Assembly: GCF_014334115.1 (NCBI RefSeq)
Contig: NZ_CP060494.1
Coordinates: forward strand, 2,696,501 to 2,760,500
Reading direction: 5' to 3'
Origin: Sphingosinithalassobacter sp. CS137
Lineage (GTDB): Bacteria > Pseudomonadota > Alphaproteobacteria > Sphingomonadales > Sphingomonadaceae
DNA: 64,000 nt
Below the pieces are notes generated by a model. The model saw nothing but the letters and a program-made list of their open reading frames with translations, was not told the DNA's origin and ran no database searches. Positions 30,447 to 39,587 of the stretch are shown one piece after another. The position numbers and the translations under genes are program-made. Each line of letters starts with the position of its first letter. The stretch's first letter is position 1.

Positions 30447-31079
30447 TCAGCGGTGCAGGAGGATACTTTCCATCAGCAGTTCGGTGATGTGATCGGCATA
30501 TCCGCGCCGCATCTCGTCGGTTATCTCGTCGATCCCGAAGGCGTATTTTAGCGAGTGGCGGGCGTGGAACAGATGGTCGCACGCGCCGATCAGCGAAAAG
30601 TAGAAGAGCATGGGATCGACGTCGCGGAATGCGCCTTCGCGCACACCCTGTTCGAGAATTGCCTTTTGCGCCGCCGCGAGAGGCTTGGTGAACCGCTCGG
30701 CGATGAAGCGGGCGGTTTCCGAATCGGTATCGATCGACAGCGCGCCGACCAGGCGGTTCATGTAGGGATAGCGGTAATAAGTTTTGATCACGCCGGAAAT
30801 GTGGTGCCGCATCTTCTGCGGGGCCGGCATGTCTGCCTCGACCAGCGCGTCCAGGTTGCCGAACGTACCGCCGGCATCGCGCTCGAGCAGGGCCATGAAC
30901 AGGCCGGCCTTGTTGCCGAAATGATAGCGGATCAGCGCGGAGTTGAGACCGGAGCGCTGTGCGATGTCGACGAAAGTGACGTCCACCGAATTGCGTTCGG
31001 TCATCAACGCACTGGTGGCGTTGAGCAATGCGTCGGCCGACGCGATCCCACTATCCTTGCGCTGCGCTGTACTCGCCAT
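30447..31079 (-). CDS. TetR-family transcriptional regulator
   Basis: This 210-residue protein has an N-terminal helix-turn-helix (VTFVDIAQRSGLNSALIRYHFGNKAGLF, about 34-61) and an all-helical ligand domain with a TetR-C-like tail. The ATG at 31079 gives the full HTH with normal family length. It is transcribed after the LuxR-type gene (35-bp gap). As the only TetR in the cluster it is the best candidate to bind the six-copy motif, with an acyl-CoA or pathway intermediate as ligand (inference). Confidence 0.9.
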   Translation of the reverse strand: MASTAQRKDSGIASADALLNATSALMTERNSVDVTFVDIAQRSGLNSALIRYHFGNKAGLFMALLERDAGGTFGNLDALVEADMPAPQKMRHHISGVIKTYYRYPYMNRLVGALSIDTDSETARFIAERFTKPLAAAQKAILEQGVREGAFRDVDPMLFYFSLIGACDHLFHARHSLKYAFGIDEITDEMRRGYADHITELLMESILLHR

Positions 31080-31114
31080 TCCCGTACCCCTGAAATCCTT
31101 CCTTTTGCGATCTT

Positions 31115-31846
31115 TCAACGTCGTGTCGCGACGAATCCGAGTTCCGCCGCACGCTGCACCGTTCTCAATCGTCCCATTTCGCCGAGCTTGGCGCTGGCCT
31201 TGCGGAGGTGGAACCGCACTGTCGGTATCGCCACCTCCAGGATGGTGCCGATTTCCCCATCGGTTTTTCCTGCCGCGGCGAGTTTCAGGCACTGGATCTC
31301 GCGGCGCGTGAGCGGGTGGACGAGAATCGGCGACGGTCCGTGATTCACGACCTCGCATGCCGCGACGAACCGCAACGCTAGGCCATGCAGTGCGACGGCG
31401 TGTTCGCGGTACAGGACAACCAGGTCCGGCCGTCCGGTGTCGCTTGCCCACAGTACCGCACCGATTGTCGTCCCCGGCAGATGAACCGGCGCGACGATCG
31501 CCGCACGGACGGCGTAATCCTTCTCCCGCGCCTGCTCGATCAACTCGTCGCTCAGGGCCATCGTCTGCCATCCGCCGATTTCGCCGCGATCGTAATAAAA
31601 GGGCTCTGCCGTGTGCCGTACCACCGCGATGATGGCGTTGCGCAGCGCAAGGTCGCTCCAGTTCCAATAGTCGCGTGCGTCCGCCGTGAAGTCGAACAGG
31701 GCGCCGATCGGTTGCCCGCGCTCGTCAAGCGCGGCGCGGGCGCTGCTGATGTCGGCACAGGCGGCAACCAGCGGCAGGCCCAGCCGGTGCCCGGCCTCCT
31801 GAATTTCCGCCGCCAGCAATCCGATCGTTTGCGTGTCCTGCGCCAC
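31115..31846 (-). CDS. LuxR-type regulator (solo)
   Basis: This 243-residue protein has an N-terminal autoinducer-domain-like region (NWSDLALRNAII and DRGEIGGWQTMALSDELIEQA) and a C-terminal LuxR HTH (LTRREIQCLKLAAAGKTDGEIGTIL, about 181-205). No luxI-type synthase gene is in the window. Several residues of the acyl-homoserine-lactone pocket are not clearly conserved, so it may sense another ligand. It is divergent from the TonB-dependent receptor across 118 bp containing motif copy f. Confidence 0.85.
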   Translation of the reverse strand: MAQDTQTIGLLAAEIQEAGHRLGLPLVAACADISSARAALDERGQPIGALFDFTADARDYWNWSDLALRNAIIAVVRHTAEPFYYDRGEIGGWQTMALSDELIEQAREKDYAVRAAIVAPVHLPGTTIGAVLWASDTGRPDLVVLYREHAVALHGLALRFVAACEVVNHGPSPILVHPLTRREIQCLKLAAAGKTDGEIGTILEVAIPTVRFHLRKASAKLGEMGRLRTVQRAAELGFVATRR

Positions 31847-31895
31847 TCCGGGGCACCCCTATCAGAACCGATAGCTGTCCAGCCTGCTCTTACAA

Positions 31896-31919
31896 TGTAA
31901 TTGTTCACTTAAACAACAC
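31896..31919 (-). promoter_or_regulatory. Shared cluster motif, copy f
   Basis: On the minus strand this reads TTGTTTAAGTGAACAATTAC, one of the best consensus matches, with an imperfect GTT-N9-AAC dyad. It sits between the LuxR/TetR genes and the TonB-dependent receptor, where it could mediate autoregulation and control uptake. Confidence 0.6.
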
Positions 31920-31964
31920 CCAAATTGCGGCGTTCGACCGCGGGGGACAGTGGGAGGAAGTGGT

Positions 31965-34460
31965 ATGCGCAAGGCAGGTTTTCTCATCGCCGCGGCACCG
32001 GCTGCATTGTTCGCCTCCATGCCTGCCTCGGCGCAGGACGCCGCGGCGCAGTCCGGTCAGGACGAAACGCCCGTCGCGCGCACGCAGTCGGTGGGCGATG
32101 AAATCGTGGTGACCGCGCAGCGACGCAGCGAATCGATCAACGACGTCCCAATGGCGGTGCAGGCGCTTTCCGGCGATTCGTTGCGCGACCTGCGCATCGA
32201 CAATGTGCAGTCGCTCGCCACCAACGTGCCCGGTCTTGCGGTGGCGCCCGCCTATTCCGGTGTGCCGATCTTCACGCTGCGCGGCATCGGCTTCAACAGC
32301 GTCAACATCACCGCGACCTCGACGGTCGGCATCTACCAGGATGAACTGGCCTATCCCTATCCCTCAATGGCGAGCGGTCCGCTCTTCGATCTGGAGCGTG
32401 TCGAGGTGCTGAAGGGTCCGCAGGGCACGCTATATGGCCGTAACACCACCGCCGGCCTTGTCGACTTCATCACCAACAAGCCGCAGCTGGGGGCCGTCAC
32501 CGGCTCCGGTACGGTCGAGGTCGGCAACTACCAGACCTATAACTTCGAGGGCGCGCTCAACCTTCCGCTCGGCGATACCGCGGCGATCCGCTTCGCCTTC
32601 CGTTCCGAGAACAGCGACGAGGGTTGGCAGATCGACCAGAGCCGCGGCGAGAGGCTGGGCGAAAAGGATCGCCTTGCGGGTCGCGTCTCGCTACTGTTCC
32701 AGCCGTCCGACACGTTCGAGGCGTTCGCATCCGTATCGGGCTGGCGCGATCGGTCCGAAACCCAGGCGGGGCAGGCGATCAGCCTCAACCTCACCAATCG
32801 CCTCACGCAGGCCTCTCCAGCGGTCGGCCCAGGCGATTTCAACATTCCCGGCCTGCTGACCTATCTCGCGAACAATCAGCCAGACGAGGCCAGCGACGCG
32901 GGCTTCGCCCCGTCCTCTCAGCTCGGCGCGACTGTCGGCCTGGCGCCGGGCATCGGAGCCCCGCGTGCCGACAGCGACTTCTTTTCGGCTCAGCTCCGTC
33001 TGACGGTTCGGCCGAATTCCGAACTCTCGATCATCTCGATGACCGGCTACAGCGATTTCTCGCGCCAGGACGTCGTCGATTTCAGCGGCGTCCCCTATGA
33101 AATCGTCGCTACCGAATATGATGCGAGCATCGAGACCTTCTCGCAGGAGCTGCGGTTCGAGGGCGACCATCCGGGCTTCCGCTGGTCGCTGGGCGGATAT
33201 TATGCCCACGACGAGCTGAAGGAAGGCAGCGTCTTCCTGATCGGCGACAACTCGTCGGTCCGCTATCTTCGCGCATCGACGCTGGGCATCCTTGCCAACC
33301 CGGTGCTGAACGCGATTTTCAACACCGCTGGGTACACCCCGGCGGATGTAGCGGTCGCCTTCCGTGCAGGCGGTGGCAGCGCGACCGGCTATTCCGAAAC
33401 CTATAGCGGCTTTGCAAATGCCGAATTCGATGTCAGCGACAACTTCACCATTTCGGGCGGCGTGCGGATCGGAATGGATTATACCGAGCTGGACGGCTGT
33501 TCGATCGACGTGAACGGCAACTACCAGGCGATCGTCAATACCGCCGGACGGGCGATCATCTTCCAGACCTATGGCGTGATCGCACCGCTGGTCGTGCCCG
33601 GCGGCTGCACCACCTACGATCCCACGACCAATCAGGACGTGCTCGTCCACGAAGAGCTGAACGAGAGCAACGTCTCCGGCCGGCTCGCATTCCAGTACAC
33701 GCCCAGTGATGCGACGCTGATCTATGCCTCTGCGGCGCGCGGTGTGAAGTCGGGCAATATCCCGATCGTGCCCGCCAACCGCGCGGTGCAGTTCACTCCG
33801 GCCACGCAGGAATTGCTCACTGCCTATGAAGTCGGGATCAAGCAGGAACTCGGCGATCGCTTCGCCCAGGTGAACGTGTCCGCCTTCTTTTATGATTATC
33901 AGGACAAGCAGTTCAGCTCTTACGTTCCGGACCCGACCTTCGGTGCGCTCCAGCGGCTGGTCAACATTCCGGAATCGCACGCCTGGGGTATCGATGCGGA
34001 AGTGACGCTGCGTCCGACGCCGGCGTTCGTGCTGACCTGGAACGGCACGTATCTGAACACTGAAATCGAAAATTATGTCGGTGCCAACGCCGCCGGCATT
34101 CCGACCGACTTCTCGGGTGCGGAATTTTCGTTCGCGCCTGAATTCTCGACCAGTGCGACCGCGACGCTGACGCTGCCGCTGTCGTCCAGCCTCAATTTCC
34201 AGGCGACGCTCAATGGTAGCTACCGCACGGAGACCCATTCGGACTTCGGCGAGGATCCGCTGTTCCGCATCCCGGACTATGCGCTGGTGAACGGCAGCTT
34301 CGGCATTGCCAGCGCCAATGGCGGCTGGGCCCTGACCGTCTGGGGCCGGAATATCACCGACACCTATTACTGGACGTCGGTCGTCGACAACCAGAACCTC
34401 AACGTCCGTTATGCCGGGATGCCGCGCACCTACGGTGCTTCCTTCACCTTCAACTTCTGA
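31965..34460 (+). CDS. TonB-dependent outer-membrane receptor
   Basis: This 831-residue protein starts MRKAGFLIAAAPAALFASMPASAQ, a signal peptide with cleavage after AQ. A TonB-box-like GDEIVVTAQRR is followed by a plug domain (about 50-165; VEVLKGPQGTLYGRNTTAGLV) and a 22-strand-type barrel ending in the aromatic YGASFTFNF. GGGAGGAAG precedes the ATG. Sphingomonad receptors of this class import many hydrophobic or bulky compounds besides siderophores. Its place between the regulators and the DUF2236 gene suggests uptake of the cluster's substrate. Confidence 0.93.
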   Translation: MRKAGFLIAAAPAALFASMPASAQDAAAQSGQDETPVARTQSVGDEIVVTAQRRSESINDVPMAVQALSGDSLRDLRIDNVQSLATNVPGLAVAPAYSGVPIFTLRGIGFNSVNITATSTVGIYQDELAYPYPSMASGPLFDLERVEVLKGPQGTLYGRNTTAGLVDFITNKPQLGAVTGSGTVEVGNYQTYNFEGALNLPLGDTAAIRFAFRSENSDEGWQIDQSRGERLGEKDRLAGRVSLLFQPSDTFEAFASVSGWRDRSETQAGQAISLNLTNRLTQASPAVGPGDFNIPGLLTYLANNQPDEASDAGFAPSSQLGATVGLAPGIGAPRADSDFFSAQLRLTVRPNSELSIISMTGYSDFSRQDVVDFSGVPYEIVATEYDASIETFSQELRFEGDHPGFRWSLGGYYAHDELKEGSVFLIGDNSSVRYLRASTLGILANPVLNAIFNTAGYTPADVAVAFRAGGGSATGYSETYSGFANAEFDVSDNFTISGGVRIGMDYTELDGCSIDVNGNYQAIVNTAGRAIIFQTYGVIAPLVVPGGCTTYDPTTNQDVLVHEELNESNVSGRLAFQYTPSDATLIYASAARGVKSGNIPIVPANRAVQFTPATQELLTAYEVGIKQELGDRFAQVNVSAFFYDYQDKQFSSYVPDPTFGALQRLVNIPESHAWGIDAEVTLRPTPAFVLTWNGTYLNTEIENYVGANAAGIPTDFSGAEFSFAPEFSTSATATLTLPLSSSLNFQATLNGSYRTETHSDFGEDPLFRIPDYALVNGSFGIASANGGWALTVWGRNITDTYYWTSVVDNQNLNVRYAGMPRTYGASFTFNF

Positions 34461-34505
34461 ACGGGCGGGAGTTGGGGTCAGCGAGTTCGAATTGGGAGTA
34501 ACGCC

Positions 34506-35432
34506 ATGAATGACGCCGCACTTTCCATGCCAGCAGCCGGCCATGTCGGCCCGGCTGCGGACGCCCCGGCGCCGACGCGGAAGAAGAAGCCGGTGATTCC
34601 GCGCGTGGATTTCCTCAATCCGCCCGGCGCGCCTGCCTATTACGAGCCGGACTCGATCGCATGGGACGTGTTCAAGAACCCGGTGTCGTTGTTCGTCGGC
34701 GGAATAACGGCGGTGCTGCTCGAACTCGGTGAGCCGCGCGTGCGCGCGGGAGTGTGGGGACACTCGATCTTTCCTACCGATCCCGTCACTCGAATGCGGC
34801 GTACGGGGATGGTCACGCATGTGAGCGTCTATGCCCCCCGCGCCGTCGCCGACAAGGTGATCGGTGGTGTCGTACGGATGCACGAAAAGGTGCGCGGTAC
34901 GACTTCCGAGGGTGAGGCCTACCATGCAAACGACCCGGAGTTGCTTGATTGGGTGCAGGCCACCGTGGGCTATGGTTTTATGGAGGCCTATGCTGCGTTC
35001 TGCCGTCCGCTGAGCAATGCCGACCGCGACCGGTCTTATCGGGAATCGAAGCCGATCGCCGACCTTTTCCTCGCACGCGGCGCGCCGACCAGCCTGGCGG
35101 AGCAGCAGCAGCAGTTCGAGGCGATGCGCCCACGAATCCAGTCGCACCCCATCGTCTTCGAGTTTCTCGACATCGTCAGGAGGACGCCGGCCGTTCCCGG
35201 GCCGTTGCGCCCGTTCCAGTGGATGATGGTACGCGGCGGCATCTCTCTGTTGCCGCTCTGGGCGATCGAACGGCTGGAGCTCGACGGGGAGGAATATCAC
35301 CTCGCTTGGTGGGAGCGGCGTATCCTGAAGGCGATGGGCGCAGCGTTCGAACGCATCCACATCAAGAATGCGCCTCCGGCGCAGGCGTCGCGCAGGCTGG
35401 GCCTGCCGTCGAACTACCTTTACCGCGGATAG
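34506..35432 (+). CDS. DUF2236 oxygenase-like protein (MpaB / latex-clearing superfamily)
   Basis: This 308-residue protein has the DUF2236 pattern: GVWGHSIFPTDPVTRMRRT (83-100), then VTHVSVYAPRAVADKVIGGVVRMHEKVRG (His126) and YHANDPELLDWVQATV. In the superfamily, Lcp (latex clearing protein) cleaves polyisoprene with haem b and MpaB cleaves a farnesyl side chain. His126 is the probable haem-region residue. The common WVH is WVQ here (Gln151). No Sec or Tat signal is seen, so it is probably cytoplasmic. It lies 45 bp after the receptor gene and upstream of the aldehyde oxidoreductase genes. Confidence 0.78.
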   Translation: MNDAALSMPAAGHVGPAADAPAPTRKKKPVIPRVDFLNPPGAPAYYEPDSIAWDVFKNPVSLFVGGITAVLLELGEPRVRAGVWGHSIFPTDPVTRMRRTGMVTHVSVYAPRAVADKVIGGVVRMHEKVRGTTSEGEAYHANDPELLDWVQATVGYGFMEAYAAFCRPLSNADRDRSYRESKPIADLFLARGAPTSLAEQQQQFEAMRPRIQSHPIVFEFLDIVRRTPAVPGPLRPFQWMMVRGGISLLPLWAIERLELDGEEYHLAWWERRILKAMGAAFERIHIKNAPPAQASRRLGLPSNYLYRG

Positions 35433-35782
35433 GCAGGTCGATCTCCGCTGCGAGCGGATCTCCGAAGTCGAGCATCGCGAGAAACCATTAGGACCGCCTG
35501 CTGGCCACGAGACTATTCGACTACGCCGATCACGCACGTAAGGCGGCACATGAAACGGCGGCCGAGTAGTTCCTGCTCGAGCCAGCGCACTGACTAGGCT
35601 TTGCATGGGCGGAGCCGCAATCCCGCTGCTCGCGACGGCGCCGATCATACCGGGTCTTCGCTATCAATCAGATCGGCATGGCGCGCGAGATCTATGGAAT
35701 TGCCGTTTCCACCGTGACTTAGCGGAACCAGTCGGCCCCAGGCCCGCTTACACTTTATACGTCCAGAGAAGGGAACTTGCCG
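35433..35782. other. 350-bp gap upstream of the aldehyde oxidoreductase genes
   Basis: No convincing gene. A stretch around 35510-35570 reads LFDYADHARKAAHETAAE and stops, which could be the tail of a lost gene, but I cannot assign it. The AT-richer TTACACTTTATAC at about 35750-35762 is a possible promoter element for the downstream operon. The six-copy cluster motif is absent here. Confidence 0.4.
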
Positions 35783-36313
35783 ATGGAGCAACTCGTCCGA
35801 CCGACAGGGATCGAGTGCGAGATCGCACGCCCGACGTCCCTCACCATCAATGGGGAAACCGGTGAATACGGCATCCCTGCCTGGACTTCGCTGCTCGACT
35901 TCCTGCGCGAGCGGCTCGGGCTGACCGGCACCAAGAAGGGCTGCGACCACGGCCAATGCGGCGCCTGCACCGTCCTGATCGACGGGCGGCGGATCAACTC
36001 CTGCCTGAAGCTTGCCGTCACGCTCGACGGTGCGGAGATCACCACGATCGAGGGGTTGGCAGGAAAGGATGGGACGCTGCATCCGCTGCAGGAAGCCTTT
36101 GTGCGGCATGACGGCTTTCAGTGCGGCTATTGCACGCCGGGACAGATCTGCTCGGCGCAGGGCCTGCTCAACGAGGGCAAGGCCGACAGCCGCGACAGCA
36201 TCCGCGAGTATATGAGCGGCAACATCTGCCGCTGCGGCGCCTATCCCAACATCGTCGATGCCGTCGAGGACGTGCTGCGTGGCCGGACGAGCGAGCCGAG
36301 GATGCCGGAATGA
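35783..36313 (+). CDS. [2Fe-2S] subunit of PaoA-type aldehyde oxidoreductase
   Basis: This 176-residue electron-transfer subunit of a xanthine-oxidase-family enzyme has a plant-type cluster bound by Cys54, Cys59, Cys62 and Cys74, and a second cluster by Cys114, Cys117, Cys149 and Cys151. AGAGAAGGGA lies 8 nt before the ATG at 35783; an upstream TTG is less likely. E. coli PaoA has a Tat leader but this protein begins directly at the ferredoxin-like domain, so the complex is probably cytoplasmic. Its stop overlaps the next start (ATGA). Confidence 0.92.
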   Translation: MEQLVRPTGIECEIARPTSLTINGETGEYGIPAWTSLLDFLRERLGLTGTKKGCDHGQCGACTVLIDGRRINSCLKLAVTLDGAEITTIEGLAGKDGTLHPLQEAFVRHDGFQCGYCTPGQICSAQGLLNEGKADSRDSIREYMSGNICRCGAYPNIVDAVEDVLRGRTSEPRMPE

Positions 36314-37323
36314 ATCGCTTCTCCTATGCCCGCCCCACCACGGTGGCCGAGGCGCTTTCCGAGGTTCGCGGCGAGGCAGTGCGTTTCCTGGCCGGCGGCA
36401 CCAATCTCGTCGATCTGATGCGCGAGGAGGTCGAACGGCCTGTGAAGCTGGTCGACATCAATCGCCTGCCGCTCAGAGACATCGAGGAGACCGAGGGCGG
36501 GGGGCTGAAGATCGGCGCGCTGGTGCCCAATTCGGACCTCGCCTGGGATGCGCGGATCGAGAGCCGCTATCCGCTGCTCTCCGCTGCGCTGCTCGCGGGC
36601 GCCAGCCCGCAGCTGCGCAACGCGGCGACCACCGGCGGCAACCTGCTTCAGCGCACGCGCTGCTATTATTTCTACGACGTTGCCACCGCCTGCAACAAAC
36701 GCGATCCCGGTAGCGGTTGTCAGGCGATCGGCGGGCTCACGCGGCTGCACGCCATCCTTGGTGCCAGCGAGCACTGCATCGCCACCCATCCCTCCGATAT
36801 GTGCGTCGCGCTGCAGGCGCTCGACGCCCGGGTTCACGTCGAAGGGCCCGAGGGCGCGCGCGCGATTGCGTTCCAGGATTTTCACCGCCTCCCCGGTGAT
36901 CGGCCGCAGGACGATACGACTCTCAGGCCCGGTGAACTGGTCACCGCGATCGAACTGCCCGCCGAACGCTTCGACATGCATTACACCTATCTGAAACTGC
37001 GCGACCGCCAGTCCTATGCCTTCGCGCTGGTGTCCGTCGCGGCGGCGCTGAGGATGGAGGACGACGTCATCGGCGAGGTCCGGCTGGCGCTGGGCGGCGT
37101 GGCGCACAAGCCCTGGCGCAACCGCGAGGCCGAAGCGCTGCTGGTCGGCAAGGCGCCATCGGCAGACGCCTATGCCGAAGTGGCCGACGCCATTCTCGCG
37201 GAGGCGCGCGGGCAGGGCACGAACGACTTCAAGATCCCGCTCGCGCGTCGCGCCATCCTGCGCGCGCTCGACCAGGCGGCCAACGCCAATCCGCAGAGCC
37301 AGATCGAGAAGCGGATCGCATGA
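36310..37323 (+). CDS. FAD subunit of PaoB-type aldehyde oxidoreductase
   Basis: This 337-residue CoxM/PaoB-type subunit has the FAD-pyrophosphate loop LAGGTNLVDLM (28-38) and TTGGNLLQRTRC. Cys118, Cys128, Cys137 and Cys156 (TRCYYF, ACNKRDPGSGC, HC) form the extra [4Fe-4S] site known from PaoB and from 4-hydroxybenzoyl-CoA reductase. It overlaps its neighbours by four bases at both ends, so the three subunits are co-translated. It passes electrons from the molybdenum site via Fe-S to FAD. Confidence 0.92.
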   Translation: MNRFSYARPTTVAEALSEVRGEAVRFLAGGTNLVDLMREEVERPVKLVDINRLPLRDIEETEGGGLKIGALVPNSDLAWDARIESRYPLLSAALLAGASPQLRNAATTGGNLLQRTRCYYFYDVATACNKRDPGSGCQAIGGLTRLHAILGASEHCIATHPSDMCVALQALDARVHVEGPEGARAIAFQDFHRLPGDRPQDDTTLRPGELVTAIELPAERFDMHYTYLKLRDRQSYAFALVSVAAALRMEDDVIGEVRLALGGVAHKPWRNREAEALLVGKAPSADAYAEVADAILAEARGQGTNDFKIPLARRAILRALDQAANANPQSQIEKRIA

Positions 37324-39587
37324 GGGAACCCAGCACCATGACGATGCAGCCGACCATGACGAAAGCCCGCTTCGGCACGCCGCTCAGCCGCGTCGATGGC
37401 CCGGCGAAGGTCACCGGGCAGGCGAAATATGCGGCGGAGTTCGCGCGTGCCGACCTCCTGCACGGCCACGTCCATACTGCCCGGATCGCCAAGGGAAAGA
37501 TCAAGCGCATCGACATGGCGCGGGCGCTGGACGTCGCCGGCGTCGTCGATGTCATTACGCACGAGAACCGGCCCCACGTGACGTGGTTGCCGATCAAGAT
37601 GAAGGATATGGTTGCGCCGCCGGTCGGCAGTCCGTTCCGGGCGCTGTACGGGCCCGACATCATCTATTCGGGTCAGCCGATCGCGCTGGTGGTGGCCGAG
37701 AGCGAGGAGATCGCCCGCTACGCCTCCAGCCTGTTGGAAGTCGAATATGAGTGGGCTGAATTCCGGACCGATCTGAACGAAGCGCGCGAGGACGGCTTCA
37801 GCCCGCTCATCCCGCGGGTGGGGTATCACAAGCCGAAGTCGCGCGGCGACGGAGAGGGGGCGTTCGCCGCCTCTCCCGTGCAGGTCGCGGGCGAATACCA
37901 TCTGATGCCCGAGCACCACAATCCGATGGAGATGTTTGCCTCCACTGTCTTCTGGGAGAATGACGGCACGATCACCATCTACGACAAGACGCAAGGGGTG
38001 AAGAACAGCCACTGGTACGTCTGCAGCGCGCTGGGATTCGATCGCGACAAGGTGCGCGTGCTTTCCCCCTTCGTGGGCGGTGCCTTCGGATCGGGCCTGC
38101 GGCCGCAATACCAGCTCTATCTCGCGGGTCTCGCCGCCAAGAAGCTGGAGCGATCGGTTCGCGTGGTCATGACGCGGCAGGAGATGTTCGGCCACGGCTA
38201 TCAGCCCGAATGCTACCAGACGGTCAAGCTGGGCGCCGAGGAGGACGGGCGGCTCAACGCGATCGTCAACTCGGCGGTGACGGCGACCTCCAGCTTCGAG
38301 CATTACATGGAGACGATCGTCAATTGGGGCGCGCTCACCTATCGCTGCGAGAACGCCAAGCTCGACTACGAGATCGCGGCGATCGACACCTTTACGCCAT
38401 GTGACATGCGCGCGCCGGGCGGGGCGACGGGCATGAACCTGTTCGAGATCGCGATGGACGAGCTGGCCTATGCCTGCGGCATCGACCCGCTCGAGCTGCG
38501 CCTGCGCAACTATGCCGAGCGCGAGCAGATCAAGGACAAGCCCTGGACTTCCAGGGCGCTGCGCGAATGCTACGAACAGGGCGCGCGCAGGTTCGGATGG
38601 GAGAAGCGCAGCCACGAGCCGCGCTCGATGCGCGATGGGCGCGAGCTGATCGGCTGGGGCATGGCGACCGGCGTCTGGGAGGCGATGATGGGTCCGACCA
38701 GCGTGCGGGCGGTGCTGTCGGCCGACGGCTCGCTGAAGGTCGGCACCGCGACCGCCGACATGGGGCCGGGCACCTACACGATGATGACCCAGATCGCCGC
38801 CGCCACGACCGGGCTGCCGGTCGAGAAGATCACCGCCGAGCTCGGCGATACCGAACTGCCGTTCTCGCCGGTGGAGGGTGGCTCGTGGACCGCGGCCTCG
38901 ACCGGCTCGGCGGTGCAGAAGGCGTGCGAATCGCTGCTCGAGGAGCTGTTCGACAAGGCCCGCCACCTGGACGGCTGCCCGTTGTCCGGCGCGCACCACG
39001 ACGACATCGACTTCGCCGATGGCCATATCGTCCTCAAGGACAATCCTGCGATTGGGATGCGCTTCGACGAAATCCTCGCCGCGGCCGGGATGGACGAGCT
39101 GGAAGTCAAGGAAATGGCCCGGCCCGGCGTGTTCAACATGATGAAGAAGGCGCGCAATACGCATTCGGCCGTCTTCGTCGAGGTGCGCGTCGACGAAGAG
39201 GTCGGGATGGCGCGCGTTACCCGCATCGTCGACGCGGTCGCCGCCGGAAGGATCATCAATCCCAAGACCGCACGCAGCCAGATCCTGGGCGGCTGCGTCT
39301 TCGCCATCGGCATGGCGCTGACGGAGGAGACGCTCGCCGATCACCGGATCGGCCGCTTCATGAACCACAATCTCGCCGAATATCACGTGCCGGTGAATGC
39401 CGACGTGCCCGACATCGACGTGATCTTCGTCGAGGAACACGACACCGAGGTCAGCCCGATCGGCGTCAAGGGGGTGGGCGAGATCGGCATCGTCGGCACC
39501 GCAGCAGCTATCGCCAACGCCCTGTTCCATGCGACCGGTAAGCGCATCCGCGATTTGCCGATCACCATCGACAAGCTGATGACGTAA
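37320..39587 (+). CDS. Molybdenum-cofactor subunit of PaoC-type aldehyde oxidoreductase
   Basis: This 755-residue catalytic subunit has the N-terminal GTPLSRVDGPAKVTGQAKYAAE, the cofactor-binding FVGGAFGSGLRPQ and GGSWTAASTGSA regions, and the catalytic Glu721 in KGVGEIGIVG. The family oxidises aldehydes to carboxylic acids with water as oxygen source; E. coli PaoABC prefers aromatic aldehydes. The likely role here is oxidation of aldehydes made by the upstream DUF2236 oxygenase (inference). Maturation needs MCD cofactor insertion by an XdhC/PaoD-like protein, which is not encoded in this window. Confidence 0.92.
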   Translation: MREPSTMTMQPTMTKARFGTPLSRVDGPAKVTGQAKYAAEFARADLLHGHVHTARIAKGKIKRIDMARALDVAGVVDVITHENRPHVTWLPIKMKDMVAPPVGSPFRALYGPDIIYSGQPIALVVAESEEIARYASSLLEVEYEWAEFRTDLNEAREDGFSPLIPRVGYHKPKSRGDGEGAFAASPVQVAGEYHLMPEHHNPMEMFASTVFWENDGTITIYDKTQGVKNSHWYVCSALGFDRDKVRVLSPFVGGAFGSGLRPQYQLYLAGLAAKKLERSVRVVMTRQEMFGHGYQPECYQTVKLGAEEDGRLNAIVNSAVTATSSFEHYMETIVNWGALTYRCENAKLDYEIAAIDTFTPCDMRAPGGATGMNLFEIAMDELAYACGIDPLELRLRNYAEREQIKDKPWTSRALRECYEQGARRFGWEKRSHEPRSMRDGRELIGWGMATGVWEAMMGPTSVRAVLSADGSLKVGTATADMGPGTYTMMTQIAAATTGLPVEKITAELGDTELPFSPVEGGSWTAASTGSAVQKACESLLEELFDKARHLDGCPLSGAHHDDIDFADGHIVLKDNPAIGMRFDEILAAAGMDELEVKEMARPGVFNMMKKARNTHSAVFVEVRVDEEVGMARVTRIVDAVAAGRIINPKTARSQILGGCVFAIGMALTEETLADHRIGRFMNHNLAEYHVPVNADVPDIDVIFVEEHDTEVSPIGVKGVGEIGIVGTAAAIANALFHATGKRIRDLPITIDKLMT

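Noticed and set aside
31115-31846. Quorum-sensing luxI/luxR locus
   Set aside because: No acyl-homoserine-lactone synthase gene is present in the window, and the pocket residues are uncertain.
34506-35432. Calling the DUF2236 gene lcp
   Set aside because: It is about 100 residues shorter than typical Lcp, lacks a Tat leader, and the distance from the RRT motif to His126 does not match the Lcp haem-site spacing; only superfamily membership is supported.
32691-35648. 985-codon minus-strand frame opposite the receptor and DUF2236 genes
   Set aside because: A codon-usage shadow: the sense strand carries a signal peptide, plug and barrel, while the antisense product has no recognisable domain.
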